From: Paguma larvata
Taxonomy: Eukaryota; Chordata; Mammalia; Carnivora; Viverridae
Direction of reading: 5' to 3'
Assembly (NCBI GenBank): GCA_030068075.1
Contig: CM057835.1
Location: forward strand, 41,522,215-41,586,214
DNA length: 64,000 nt
Of the stretch, positions 47,861 to 59,323 are shown piece by piece; the first letter of the stretch is position 1; each line of letters opens with the position of its first letter. The notes beneath the pieces are model-generated. The model was not told the origin of the DNA. It saw nothing but the letters and a program-made list of their open reading frames with translations, and ran no database searches. Made by a program: the position numbers and the translations under genes.

Positions 47861-48029
47861 CTGTGTCTGTCTATCCACCTGTCATTTGTCTGTTTATATC
47901 TATCTGTGTGTCTATGTAACTATATATCTATCTCATCATGCCATTGTACTTAAGAATCCTTCCTGAATAGAATATTAGCTAACCCAATGTAAAATATCAT
48001 TCATCATCTGTTCCTAGGAGTCTTTAGGT
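47861..48029. repeat. Short imperfect TCTATC repeats
   Basis: TCTGTCTATCCACC, TATCTATCTGTGTGTC and TATATATCTATCTC form an imperfect TCTA/TCTG tract at 47866-47935. Confidence 0.5.
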
Positions 48030-48310
48030 TTGGAAAATGCACTTCAAGATTCAAAGTAAGTATCACCTCTTAGAACTCTGCTTTATCCCACTATTCTGGT
48101 AGGATTCTCCTACTTTGTACTATGTTAACACCCAGGGTTCATATCTATCATGGCATGTATCATGCTGCATTGTAACATTCTTGTTATTTGTGTGTGTTTC
48201 ATCAAGTAGATTGTAAATTCTTTGATGTAGGAACTATATCCTTTATCTTTGTGCATCCAACTTCTGTGTATATAATAGTATATATTAAGGAATGAATGGG
48301 TTTTGAATGA
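48030..48310 (+). mobile_element. L2 LINE 3' end
   Basis: 'ATCACCTCTTAGAACTCTGC', 'GTAGATTGTAAATTCTTTGATGTAGGAACTATATCC' (about 48206) and 'TTAAGGAATGAATGGG' (48286) are the diverged terminal L2 blocks in order. Confidence 0.6.
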
Positions 48311-48869
48311 ATAGAGATCTACTTAAAGTTAAGGAAACCATATTCAATAGAAGCCATAATTGAATTAGGAAAGGAAGAGATAAATATTTAAAGTAATTTC
48401 TGAAAGATTTATTTTCCATTAAAAAGAAAATCTATTATTTTTAATTACTACCAGAACAGCATTACTTTGCTGATTTGGATTTCTGTTATCTCTGAAATTA
48501 GATGAGACAGATATCAATCTGCTACCTCCCTATTCCCAAACTTAGAAAATTGTTTTGGACTCATGATGCCCCAGAAGATCATGAATGCGTAACATCATCA
48601 TGCACTGTTTGAGGACACTGGAAAGATGGTACTAAGGGGGGATTGTAGGGGGTGCCTTTATAGAACTCAAACAGTGACAGAGAAAAATATCATATGTGTA
48701 TTAACAGGAAGAAGTATATAGTTACCAACCACTACAGGTGCTATCGAGGAAAAATGCAGGGATTCATGAAACATTCTAATGAAATGATTCTAGTGCAAAA
48801 TCTGAATGGAAAGAAGCTGAAAAGAAACTGGTCAGAATTAGAAGGGAATGTAAGACTATTCTCCCAAAG
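48311..48869. other. Unassigned DNA
   Basis: No gene; part may belong to the antisense L2 that is clearer from 48870 onward. An 89-codon plus frame (48694-48963) has no domain. Confidence 0.35.
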
Positions 48870-49180
48870 TATGTACAATAGCCCTGAGGTGCTTGAGATA
48901 TGGATTAAAGGCTGGTGTGGTTGGAGCAAAAGAGGGTGGATTAGACCCATGATATGGGACTAGGGGTTGTAGAAGAGATGCAGAGGAAACAAGGCTGAGT
49001 GTTTCTAACCTTGTTAAGGAAGCTACTTAGCGCACTGATAGATGGGAAAGAGTGGAAGTGGGAAAATCATTTGAAAATTTTTACAATAGAAAGAAATGAG
49101 TGGATCCAAGATACATGCTGGAGGTGGAATGAGTAAGATTGAGATAAAGTAATGACTCCAATCTAACATAAGTTTCATTT
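48870..49180 (-). mobile_element. L2 LINE fragment, antisense
   Basis: 'CCCTGAGGTGCTTGAGATATGG', 'AAAGGCTGGTGTGGTTGGAGCAAAAGAGGG' (about 48907) and 'GGAGGTGGAATGAGTAAGATTGAG...AATGACTCC' (about 49121-49159) follow antisense L2 order. Confidence 0.55.
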
Positions 49181-52100
49181 CAACCACAGCTGATATACTA
49201 AAAATACAAATAGTTATTTTAATATTTTCAGAAGTCATTCCTAGTGAACCTCTTTCCTGACCTCCTTTCCACATAGCAACTCCTATCCCATTACATGTAC
49301 TAAATTCATTATCAGGAAGGATTGGCTGAGCTGGCCTGCCCAAATTTCTATGTTCTCAGTTTGAAACTATATCAAAGCATTTTATATACGAATTATTTTT
49401 TCTTTTCTTATCTTCATTTTTTCTTTCCTTTCAATTGCTTTATCTTTTTAAAAAATCCATTGGTATCTTGTAATTCTTAAGAACTGACAAATAAAAATTT
49501 GCTAAATCAGGGCTTTCAAAGATTTGATTTTAATAGTGTGACTCATAACCGTATATAGACAGAAATAAGATCACTTGAATACCAAAAGTTACATTGATCT
49601 TATATATCCATAAGAATGGGAAAGGCAATATATTCAAAGATTTTAAGGAACAATAGTTAGAACCAGCTGGCACTGAATAATGGAACTTCAGAATGCTAAA
49701 TCTTAAACTGAGTTAATTCTAGTTAACAACAGGTAGAAATTTTAACTCCAAGCCCTTCCTCCATGTCCTTGCTTAACTGGGAAACTCAGTATGGCTTCCC
49801 CAGTTCTGACAGAGCACCCCCTTTAATTCCCCCTTAGCACAATTAACACCTCATTTCTGAAGATGAAAAAATATGTAGATATATATGTATATTTTGGTAG
49901 ATAGGTAGATAGATAGGCAGAGGCATAGATACATAGATAAAGAAAGAGAAAAAGAGAGAGAAAGAAAAACCAATATGGATCATAAATATGCATAAATTAG
50001 GATACATAAATAAAATTTTAGGAGAGGAAGTGTCTAATTTTTTAAGTACTTTATTTTTTGTGTTTAATTATTGTTTGCTTGGTTGGTTGACTGACATTGC
50101 GTGAATACGACTATAAGGATACACATGCGTAGCTATATTTTAGGTTCAGTCTTACCTCCCAAAATAAGAAATAAGTGACAGTCCCTTTCTTGTGGCTTTA
50201 TCAGGAAGCATGCTTAATGGCTTGTTAACTTTAAAGATATAGTTTATTGTTTCTTTGTTGATGTAGTGTTTGGAGCTTGGAAGAAAAGTTTGCATTTCAT
50301 TATCATGGTTGATTTCTGGATGTTCAGTGAGTATGGAGTGCATTAAACTTTAACTGAAGAATAATTTGAATGACTCATCTGAGCTCCTGGTTTTTACAGC
50401 TTAGTTTACATTCTTATACACTCCAAAAGACTTTTTGTCTCACTCTTAAAATCCGACTGTAAGTATGGTGATGCACATTTAGTTTTTCTTTTTTTTTTTT
50501 TTTGCATTGTATAGTGATGTCAGAAGCAAAAAGAAATGGGCAATACAGAAATTATGTGGGGTGTCCTTTTGTATTGTATAATAGTGTTAATAAACAAATT
50601 CTAAGCAGGGTCTATAATAATTTTATTTCAAAATAATAAATTGGTGATGTAACAGGCTAATAAAAATATCCAAACTGAAATATAGATAAATCAATGGCAG
50701 ATATAGAAATTACCACTTAAATTGGCTATTAAGTTACAGAGAAGATCATCTCCCATTGATAAAATTCCATATACCACATTTCATTAGGTTCTCTTTTTAA
50801 CATACTGGTTTCCATGTATGTCTTAGAATAGTTTCGCGATAAAGCATCTGTCCTTTATCTTAGATCGCCATTGTGCGTAAGTACATTCATGAACTTAAAT
50901 TTTGTCACATTCTTTCCTTGTCATTCTTTTATTCCTATTGATAACAGCAGTAAAACTTCTTTTATCAGATGACTATATCTCCCCATATTGGTGATTTTCC
51001 TTCATCAACACAATAGCTGAATTAAACAGATGGGCCATGTTTAGGGAATATTATTCCTTTGAAAGGAACAATCACTTCTTACAACCCTGATGGGGTGCTT
51101 CAGTCTATGTTAACCATGTTTGCTAAACTTTCCTTTATACAGTTTTTTTTTAAATATAAATTTGCACTTTTTTTTGTTTCTGTTTCTGTCAGCCACATGT
51201 TTCTTTGTAAGGTAGTCATGCAGAAAATATTTCCTAGCGATTAGTAATCAGTGTTTGGATGTTTCTCCATATATATCCAAAATGACATTATAAAGTATGA
51301 ACACTATTTAGTTATTTCATTCTGGATCTCTTTTTAGTATCTGTTCGTGTTCTCTGGGTGTTCATATCATCACTCAATTTAGTATCATTTGTGATTTGAA
51401 TTAATGTGTTGTGTACCTCTATGTCCAGACTGAAAATAAAAGTATTAACATTCTTCTGGGATACTTTAAACTGAATGCAATTTAATACCAATAAAGCGGT
51501 GCCATCATGTTTTTCTGAAATGGATTGACATAATATTTCTACCTAAGGCGAGTGTGGCAGCATATTAATCATGAAAAGAGATTTGGAACTCCCTTAAAAA
51601 GAATCCCTTAAAGCTTAACTTAATCTACTGTATAGCTGCAGTAAAGAAAGATAACAGTATGGTTGGGGAAATTATTATTTTTTTCAAGCACTTAAATTGA
51701 AAAGGAAATGACTAGAGGAGATAATCTTCCATGTTATCACCATGAAACTTTGGAGACTGTAATGAGCATAACAAGTGTGAAATATCCTTAACATACTAAC
51801 ATGAGAAGTACTGCAGAGTGGAAATTTCTATTCAGAATTTCCACCATTTAAAATATAAGCTGTATCCCCATTATAGCTGTATTCCTTAGAATGCCTGGTT
51901 TTATTACTTTACACACAGGTAGACAGAGAGACCAAGTTTCAATGAGCATGCCCTATATGTATTTTCTCATTCAGGGAGCTTTATGATACCTCAAAAATGC
52001 CCCTAAAATAGTATGGAATAAAAATCCAGAAGCAGCAACACCCATCCATATGGCTGGAAATCCCACACCTGGCTATGCTGCTTGCTTGTGACATACTTTA

Positions 52101-53239
52101 TATTCTTCCAGCAGAATCTCATTGCATTCACAGTTTTTATAAGGCATTGCAGTAATATAATTTTTCACTATTTCATTCTTACTTTGGAGGCAATGAAGAG
52201 GGAAGAAGGTTGGACTATATGGAACTAAGGAACCATGACCTTGATTCACTGCCCTTCTGAAACACATTTATCAGCTTTATATGGTCAACCATAGCATATT
52301 GAGCTTTAAACACTAAAGCACTCTGAAGACCGTAGTGTATTACTTAGCACTGCCTTTACAAAACAAGAATTTTACATTTTTCTTGATATATGAATATATA
52401 TATACTTTGCTATGTGAATGAATTCAGTGTTCCTCATATGTTTATAGACTTACATGCTATGCCTTTTCCATGATGGAATTTTAAAATCATTTTCTACTGC
52501 AAAGTTCTATTTATTACCACCAGCACTTTCCCTATTTCACTAGTTTAATCATTGATGCAAATGATAGACTGTAATGGATTGTGTGTGCGTGTGTCCACAC
52601 GCACGCATGCACATGTGCATGTGTACTTATTTCTTAATATGGAAAATTTCAGATAAATGTATTTCCAAAATTCTGTCTTTTCTCTTACTTTTTTTATAAC
52701 AAATGATTCTGAAAGACACTAGTTAGCCAGCAAATAGCAGACCAGCTTAATTTTTCTAAAAACAGAGCTACTCTTTAATCTAAAACCATGCAAGCATGTA
52801 GAATTTGCCAAAACAATAACTAGAGCATCCAGGATTGAAGACAGTGGATACCTCCCCTAGGCCCTTTTGAAAGGCAATCAGGGAAATTTGGAGGCTGCTC
52901 ATTCTGTTTACCAAGAGTTAAAGCACTTACAGAGTAGACTATCCTTAAGAAAAAAAATACTGAAAAATAGTGCATAATTATATGCATAATTTAACCCCCT
53001 CCTAGAAATATCTGCCTTTATCAAAGTGATTAATTGCCAGAAGAATCTGCATGTCCCAATACTTCTAGAAAACAGCTTATACAATAAACTCAGTTGAATG
53101 AAAAACAGTATTACAATAGTATTTCAACTATTAAGAAAAACGTTTTCTCTTTAAAGTAATTAAGGTAATGTTAGACTCCAACAAACTGTCATGGAATTAT
53201 GAATGGAGAAATATAGAAATAGGTGGCATTCCCTCATTA
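49181..53239. other. Unassigned 4-kb interval
   Basis: No gene or clear interspersed repeat. It contains a small TAGATAGG/GATA repeat at 49895-49935, a T-run at 50490-50503 and the alternating purine-pyrimidine element described separately. It is one of the longest repeat-poor stretches here. Confidence 0.4.
52580..52628. repeat. Alternating purine-pyrimidine hairpin tract
   Basis: GTGCGTGTG (52585-52593) and CACACGCAC (52596-52604) form a perfect inverted repeat around a 2-base loop. Then GCATGCACATGTGCATGTG continues the alternation. The CpGs here stand out against a CpG-poor background. Confidence 0.85.
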
Positions 53240-54010
53240 TACACGTTCAAGACAATTTTGGAACTTTCATATATTTGATAGTATGGTGATCATCTAAACT
53301 ATTATTAAGTATACAGTTCAGTAGTGTCAAGTATATTCACATCATGATGCAACCAATCTCCAGAATTTTTTCATCTTTCAAACTGAAATTCTACACTCAT
53401 TAAACAAAAAATTCTCATTATTCTTCCCCCAGCTCTGGGCAACTCCCATTCTACTTACTGTTTCTATGAATTTGACTACTCTAGGTACTTTTAGTGGAAT
53501 CATATGATATTTGTCCTTTTGTGACACACTTATTTAAGTTAGCATAATGCCTTCAAGTTTCATCCATATTACAGTACATGTCAGAATTTCCTTCCTTTTT
53601 GGGGTACCTGGGTGGCTCAGTCAGTTAAACGTCCAACTCTTGGTTTTGTCTCACAGTTCATGAGTTCTAGCCCCACATCTGGCTCTGCACTGACAGTGTG
53701 TAGCCTGCTTAGGATTCTCTCTCTCCTCCTCTCTCTGCCCCACCCCCACTCATGCTCACTTTCTCTAAAAATAAATAAACTTGAAAAAAAATTATGTCCT
53801 TCCTTTTTAAAAGCTGAATAATATTCCAGTGTATGGATATACCACATTTGTTTATCCATTACCAATGGACATTTGGATTACTTCTTTCATTTGACTATTG
53901 TATGGAATGCTGTTATGAATGTGGGTCTACAAATATCTCTTAAAGATCCTGCTTTCAATAATTTTGGGTATATGCCCAAAAGTGGAATTGCCAGATTATA
54001 TATAATAATT
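53240..54010 (-). mobile_element. Antisense old L1 3' region, interrupted by a SINE
   Basis: 'CATGATGCAACCAATCTCCAGAA', 'TTTCTATGAATTTGACTACTCTAGGTAC' (53459) and 'TTTGTCCTTTTGTGACACACTTATTT' (53511) are antisense L1M blocks. After the SINE, 'GCTGAATAATATTCCAGTGTATGG' (53812) and 'TTGGGTATATGCCCAAAAGTGGAATTGCC' (53964) continue in good order. Better preserved than most old L1 here. Confidence 0.85.
53601..53796 (+). mobile_element. Carnivore SINE with target-site duplication
   Basis: It starts GGGGTACCTGGGTGGCTCAG and has GCACTGACAGTGTGTAGCCTGC in its body, a CT-rich tract and AAAATAAATAAAC. The duplication TCCTTCCTTTTT lies before the head (53589-53600) and after the tail (53797-53808). It interrupts the antisense L1. 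Confidence 0.95.
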
Positions 54011-55489
54011 CCAGTACATTTTTTAAGAATAGAGAGATATCATGCTAGAGTAATTCTAGAGTTGATTGGATACTCTGCTTTGCCATACATATGGCTGCTT
54101 TTTCTCTACCTGGATTTTCCCTCTTCTCCACATCAAATAGCTGAACTATGCAGAAAATGAGAGAGAATAAGAAGTCAGAAATAAATCACATATAACCTGA
54201 ATTCACGTTCATAAATGAGTTTTACTATACTATGAAATTTGGCATTATTCTTAATACATAACGATGGCGCTGATAACTCCTTCATTAAGACAGAAAATCA
54301 GGTGTGTGTGTTTTTTTTTAAGTACTTGGATTTAAATTCATTTGTATATGCTCTATGATCCAAGATTTCTTGTGACACTGGCATAAATTAGAGACAAAAC
54401 CTGTGCTATCCACAGAATCATAAATGTCGATATTAAATCTACACTTTCTGCAAAAAGAAAAAAAGAACGTCAGTTATAAAGTAAAGATGACATGATACAA
54501 AGAACTCTAATTTCCTTACCTTTGCATATAGTCAATATAATGGACATTTGTTGGGTTTTGGCCATAAAGAATCCATAAACTTTCCTAACATTTCAATTTT
54601 CTTTTGGGAAATCACCCATTTGCCTTTAGATGTACTCTGATATGACTGTTAATTAATTTTCCTTGCCTTACTGACGTATGGGAAGGCAAGAGACCTAAGT
54701 TAGATCAGTCAGACTGACACTCCCTAAGTGAGGAAGAAGCAATGGACAATACGTGGCATTTATTCATCCCATCAAAAGTAGTAGGACCGAAATATTAAAT
54801 AATATGAGGAGTTTTCCCAAACGTTCATGATGACTAATTCTCCAAACTCCTCTCCAGTTAAAAAGGAGGAAACACCTCACTGTATCTGTTCCCCATACAT
54901 GTATAAGGGAAAAATACAATGACAAAAGTAATTCTTTTCCAAATGCCACTCAAATTTCATAACAATTACTGGGACCCAGTTCTGCTTCCATTTAATTGTG
55001 TCTAAGTACCTTGCATTTTCTCTATCATAGTGTTTATGAAATCTTCTTAATAAAGGGTTTTACATTTGATTTGGTTTGTTGATTTCTGTATTATACTCAC
55101 TATCACAAAATCTTCTTGGTTTATGAGATTTTGTGAAGAATACTTATCTGTAATAGCCACAGTGGGGCAATGGTTTCTTTCTTTAATTAGGCTATATAAT
55201 TTTACACATTTTACACAGCAGTATGTTATATCTATCTGTATAATATATACAATTTATTATTGTTTTATTATTATATACCATTGTATATTATGCAAAATAT
55301 AACAATATACAATACAATAATGCAATTATATATATATATTTAAGATATTATATATGATGTAGAAGTTTTCTTCATCATTTTATTTTCATAGAATGACAAG
55401 CTTATATCTTTAAATACAGGATTATGTAGATGTGATTATATAAGATAAAAATAATTTTGGTCTATTTAGCCAATATGTTCATACATTTA
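54011..55489. other. Unassigned DNA, AT-rich end
   Basis: No gene or clear repeat. From 55235 to 55345 the sequence is nearly pure A/T with TATA-rich runs. Confidence 0.4.
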
Positions 55490-55615
55490 CCCATTAAACC
55501 AACAGTTTTTGAGTACCTACCATGTGCTAGCAACATGTTATGTACTAGGAGTAACAAAATGAATAGAAAGATAACCTGACCTCACTCAATCATACAAGCG
55601 AGTTTGTTTATTCTA
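55490..55615 (-). mobile_element. L2 or MIR 3' end, antisense
   Basis: 'TGAGTACCTACCATGTGCTAGC' (55510) followed by 'GTACTAGGAGTAACAAAATGAATAG' is the reversed terminal block shared by L2 and MIR tails. Too short to separate the families. Confidence 0.6.
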
Positions 55616-55619
55616 GGTT

Positions 55620-55689
55620 AAATTTCTTGAACTTTTGTACTTGATCTTAACCAAAAGGCTGAGAAGTGATAAATTTCTTGAAATTTTGT
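55620..55689. repeat. 19-bp target-site duplication around the U2 copy
   Basis: AAATTTCTTGAACTTTTGT (55620-55638) and AAATTTCTTGAAATTTTGT (55671-55689) differ at one base. They directly abut both ends of the U2-like insert. The AAATTT core and A/T content agree with L1 endonuclease-type target sites. Confidence 0.9.
55639..55670 (-). pseudogene. U2 snRNA 5'-end retropseudogene (32 bp)
   Basis: On the minus strand this reads ATCACTTCTCAGCCTTTTGG and continues TTAAGATCAAGT, matching nucleotides 1-32 of U2 small nuclear RNA with three transitions (positions 4, 11 and 21). U2 RNA pairs with the branch site in the spliceosome. This copy holds only the 5' end and lacks the branch-recognition loop, Sm site and U2 promoter, so it is not expressed as U2. 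It is flanked by a 19-bp duplication (AAATTTCTTGAAcTTTTGT at 55620-55638; the second copy has one change, 55671-55689). It starts exactly at U2 nucleotide 1 and is cut at the 3' side, as in known 3'-truncated snRNA retrocopies. Confidence 0.88.
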
Positions 55690-55913
55690 GTTGATAATGG
55701 ACATACCTAGAGTGATGTGAACCGAGAGTATATATTTTAAATATTTACAATGAAATAATTACAGTGATAAATCTGGTATATTTGAGAATGATGGTTACTT
55801 GTTTCTTTCCACATTAGAATGAACCAAAAATTCAAGCTAAATGAAAAGGAAAGTATGTCTTTTCTAAATTCTGTAGGACAAAAAGATAGGTGTCCAGCAG
55901 CTTAAAAGTAATT
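55690..55913. other. Unassigned DNA
   Basis: Nothing recognised. Confidence 0.4.
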
Positions 55914-56122
55914 GGGTGCCTGAGTGGCTCAGTCAATTAAGCGTCCGACTGTTAATTTTGGCTCAGGTCATGATCTCACAGTTCATGAGATTGAACTCCA
56001 CATTGGGCTCTGTGCTGACAGTGCGGAGCCTGCTTGGAATTCTCTCTCTCCTTCTCTCTCTGCCCCTCCCTTGCTTGTGTTCTCTCTCCCTCTCTCTTTC
56101 TCTCAAAAGTAAACTTTAAAAA
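55914..56122 (+). mobile_element. Felid-type SINE
   Basis: It starts GGGTGCCTGAGTGGCTCAG and shows AAGCGTCCGACTG, GGCTCAGGTCATGATCTCAC, TCTGTGCTGACAGTGCGGAGCC and a CT-rich tract, then TCAAAAGTAAAC. The head keeps most of the A- and B-box region. Frames of 62-67 codons that cross it are the usual SINE artefacts. Confidence 0.95.
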
Positions 56123-56579
56123 GAGGTATTGACAAGCTATCTAAAGATTCCAGAAATGATGCATTTTGAAAACTATTTCATAATGCTGATAATCAACATT
56201 TTAAATCTAGTAAATTACTAATAAATGATATTAAGCAATGATTGTTAAAATGAAAAATTTTAAAAAGATATTATTTTTGAATAGAGATGGATAAGTAAAA
56301 TAAAATGATTCCTTGATGCATGCAATGAGAAGAGAATGCAAAACATAATCTTATCTTATTGACACATTCATCTCTAAGTACCATGTGAGAAAAAAGCATA
56401 CCAGGATTGTTGATTGGTAATAAAAGAAAATGGTTAAGACCTAGACATATTTAGAACATAGGAAGTAGGAACCTGTAGAGAGTTGGATTTGGGCAAAGAA
56501 ATATACATGAGTCAATAATGTAGTATGAAAAATAGAGAGTTATGGAACACCCACAGTGTCCCTAAGATAGGGTATACAA
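56123..56579. other. Unassigned DNA
   Basis: Nothing recognised beyond AT-rich unique sequence. Confidence 0.4.
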
Positions 56580-56880
56580 TCCACTGCTTTTATTCATTTA
56601 TGTATTATTCAGCAAACATGTATATTATTCAGTAAGTAATATTCAATGTCTTTTATGTGCCAGACACTGTTGGGAGGGGGAAAAGATTACAAAAACTTTC
56701 TTCCGTCGACATGTGGAAGGACTTGTTCTTTCATTCTACACGTTTATTATGCGCTTACTTTAGGCGGCAGGCAATCACAGGGAATATTGCAATAAGAAAA
56801 ACAGAGAAAATCCCTGCATTGTAGGTTCTACATTCTAATGGTGGTGGATTGAAGGAAGACAGTCTTTTAGAACAAAAGAC
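56580..56880 (-). mobile_element. L2 LINE 3' end, antisense
   Basis: 'TTATTCAGCAAACATGTATATTATTCAG' (about 56605), 'TTATGTGCCAGACACTGTTGGGAGGGGG' (about 56654) and 'GTAGGTTCTACATTCTAATGGTGG' (about 56821) follow the reversed L2 3' end. A second 'TTTATTATGCGCTTACTTTAGGCGG' phrase suggests two overlapping or duplicated ends. Confidence 0.6.
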
Positions 56881-57436
56881 TGTGGAGGGAAAAAAAAAAA
56901 AACACAGAATGGGCAGAGAAACAGAAGGAAGAGTATAATTACATTATCATACATGTGAGATTGAGTTCCATTAGGCTTCCATTAGGTATCATTAAATAGT
57001 ACCAAGAGGTAGTTAAGGGATAACTTAATTTTCTAGAAGTAACATAGAGTCATGAAAACTCTGAAACCCATACTGGAGATAAAAGTGAATTAGACATTCA
57101 TAAAGATAGAGGTTGTTGTTAGTTTAGTAACAAATAGAAGCTTGCTTACACTCTACAAGCATAATACGAAAACTAAAAGGAGTTAATGGTTGATGTCTGT
57201 AAAAACAGCCACACCCTCTCTATCATCTACCAAAAGGAGCATGATCAGGAGATTAAGAAACCCAGCCCTTCAATATGTATCCTATTCCCAAATGGAATTT
57301 GTAGATAATCCTGAGCCTTTTACATCTTTCTCTGTTCCAGGAATAAAAAAACAAACAAACAAACAAACAAAAAAACTCTGGCTGAAAAAAATCTCAATAA
57401 ATATCAAGTGGGTTTAGTATAGATATAACCTTATTT
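56881..57436. other. Unassigned, short (CAAA)n
   Basis: ACAAACAAACAAACAAACAAA lies at 57351-57371. A 75-codon frame crosses it without a domain. Confidence 0.4.
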
Positions 57437-57638
57437 TTTTTTATTTTTTTTTTATTTTTGAGAGACATAGAGACAGAGAGTGAACAAGGGAAGAGCAGAG
57501 AGAGATACAGAATCTGAAGCAGGCTCCAAGCTCTGAGCCATCAGCACAGAGCCCGACGCGGGGCTCGAACTCACAGACTGTGAGATCATAACCTAAGCTA
57601 AAGTCGGCCGTTTAACTGACTAAGCCACCCAGAGCCCC
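57437..57638 (-). mobile_element. Young felid-type SINE with target-site duplication
   Basis: The plus strand shows the T-rich reversed tail, then GAGAGACATAGAGACAGAGAG and CTCTGAGCCATCAGCACAGAGCC. CGACGCGGGGCTCGAACTC and CACCCAGAGCCCC follow. CpGs of the body (CGACGCGGGGCTCG) are still intact, a sign of youth. The duplication ATATAACCTTATTTT flanks it (from 57423 and 57639-57653). Confidence 0.96.
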
Positions 57639-58796
57639 ATATAACCTTATTTTAAAAAAATGTTATTGGGTCACTTTAAACTGAAGCCAAGTACGCTTTT
57701 CTGCTGTGTATTCTCCACACTTACACACACTGGCACTGCAGGAACAAAGACTTTCTCCCTTCCAGGAAAAATCATATTCTGGTTTTGACTATCTGATTTT
57801 TCATTTGTTAATTTGTTTGTTTAAATTTTGATACCAGTAATCTTCAGAACTGAGATTTATTAAAAACTATAAAGGAAGATAATGTAGAATGTCCCAGCAT
57901 TCAAATCTCTAGACACCTAAATGTTACTTTATATACTTTATATTAACCATGTGTTTCTGAATTATTGCTGTAATATTTCAGTAATGGGTTAGAAACTGTC
58001 AAGGTCAGAACAGTCTCATAAGGGAGATGTGCAAAGAGAAAGCATTAGATCTGTAAAGCACAATTGTAGCTGTTCTAAGGAATCTTTTTGTTATTAAAGT
58101 AATGGACCAAATGATATCATGTAGAACTGCGAGATTCCAGAAAACGCCATGTGGCAAGTGTGCTTGGAGATAAAAAGTGAGTTTTCTTTTCTGTTTCCTT
58201 TATGTTTTAGCACATAAAACACCTTGATACCTTTCATTCAAAGTAAAGCATACATTTTAATATCCACAAAGTTTAACGAAAGTGTTTTTGTTCAGAAAGA
58301 TTGAGTTAAATGACTCTAAATTGGATTTTTAACCCACAGAATACAGAGACACTATTTGGAATATGCATGGTGATCGGTGGGAGGAGCCCTGGGCTGCGCA
58401 AATGTTGGCGGGTGCAGCCTACTCCAGTTTGCTTCTCATACCTTTCTCATCTTGCTCTGGAAGGTCATGGTGATTGGATACAACCACTAGGAGCACAGCT
58501 TGGTCATTACTCTCTTCTTTCTCACTAGGAATCGGAATCTTTTATCTAGTAGCCCTTTCTCAGATCCAGTTGTTTAATCAGTGGCCAGATTTCAGGTCAT
58601 GGGCTAAGTCTTCTATCTTTCTTTGTCATCACCGCACTCTGTTACAAAAGAAAACAGTTGAAAAAGAAAACAAAACTCAACAACAGTCATTCAGTTGCAA
58701 CTCCACAAGCTGTAAGCATTTTATGGCATTCACAGTTTACTAAGTCTCTTACCTATGTTCTCTTTTGCGATTCTCACTACCCCAATACCCTACTAT
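57639..58796. other. Unassigned DNA
   Basis: No gene was recognised. The stretch 58370-58500 is GC-richer (GGTGGGAGGAGCCCTGGGCTGCGC at 58377-58400) and may be an unidentified old repeat or unique sequence. Frames there (58310-58528 and 58474-58743) have no domain. Confidence 0.4.
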
Positions 58797-59155
58797 TGTC
58801 TTTTTAATTTTTATTTATTTATTTTTAAGTAATCTCTATGCCCAACATGGGGATAGAACTCATGACCCCGAGTTCAAGAATCACATGTTCTTTTTTTTTT
58901 TTTTTTTGGACGTTTATTTATTTTTGAGACATAGAGACAGAGCGTGAGCAGGAGAAGGGCAGAGAGAGAGAGAGGGAAACACAGAATCCGAAGTAGGATC
59001 CAGGCTCTGAGCCATCAGCACAGAGCCCAATGCAGGGCTCGAACTCACAAATGGTGAGATCATGACCTGAGCCAAAGTCGGCCGCTTAACCGACTGAGCC
59101 ACCCAGGCACCCCCAAGAATCACATGTTCTAACCACTGAGCCAGCCAGGTCCACC
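58797..59155 (-). mobile_element. Older carnivore SINE, split by a younger SINE
   Basis: Left part 58797-58891: reversed tail (TTTTTATTTATTTATTTTTAAG), 'TAATCTCTATGCCCAACATGG' and 'GAACTCATGACCCCGAGTTC'. Right part 59131-59155: 'AACCACTGAGCCAGCCAGGTCC'. Together they make the short SINE variant whose body ends in a TAGAGATTACTT-like sequence. The inner SINE inserted at the CAAGAATCACATGTTCT site. Confidence 0.88.
58892..59113 (-). mobile_element. Young felid-type SINE nested in the older SINE
   Basis: The reversed tail is a long pure T-run, then GGACGTTTATTTATTTTTGAG, a GA-rich tract, CTCTGAGCCATCAGCACAGAGCC, GGCCGCTTAACCGACTGAGCC and CACCCAGGCACCCC. The 17-bp duplication CAAGAATCACATGTTCT is perfect (58875-58891 and 59114-59130). 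The unbroken poly(A) and perfect duplication mark it as one of the youngest insertions in the window. Confidence 0.98.
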
Positions 59156-59323
59156 CCTACTATTTTGCCATCTAAAACTCTGAAGTACACAGATACAGCT
59201 TAGTGGATGGTTATTGAGTCAATAGATGTTGGTTCCAGGACCCAAATCAAGACACCTTTACATTAGATCCTTTAATCTTTTCTCTGCAACTACACATCCA
59301 ATACAAAATCTCCCATCTTTTCT

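Noticed and set aside
55639..55670. Functional U2 snRNA gene
   Set aside because: Only the first 32 bases exist, with three changes and no Sm site, 3' box or promoter elements.
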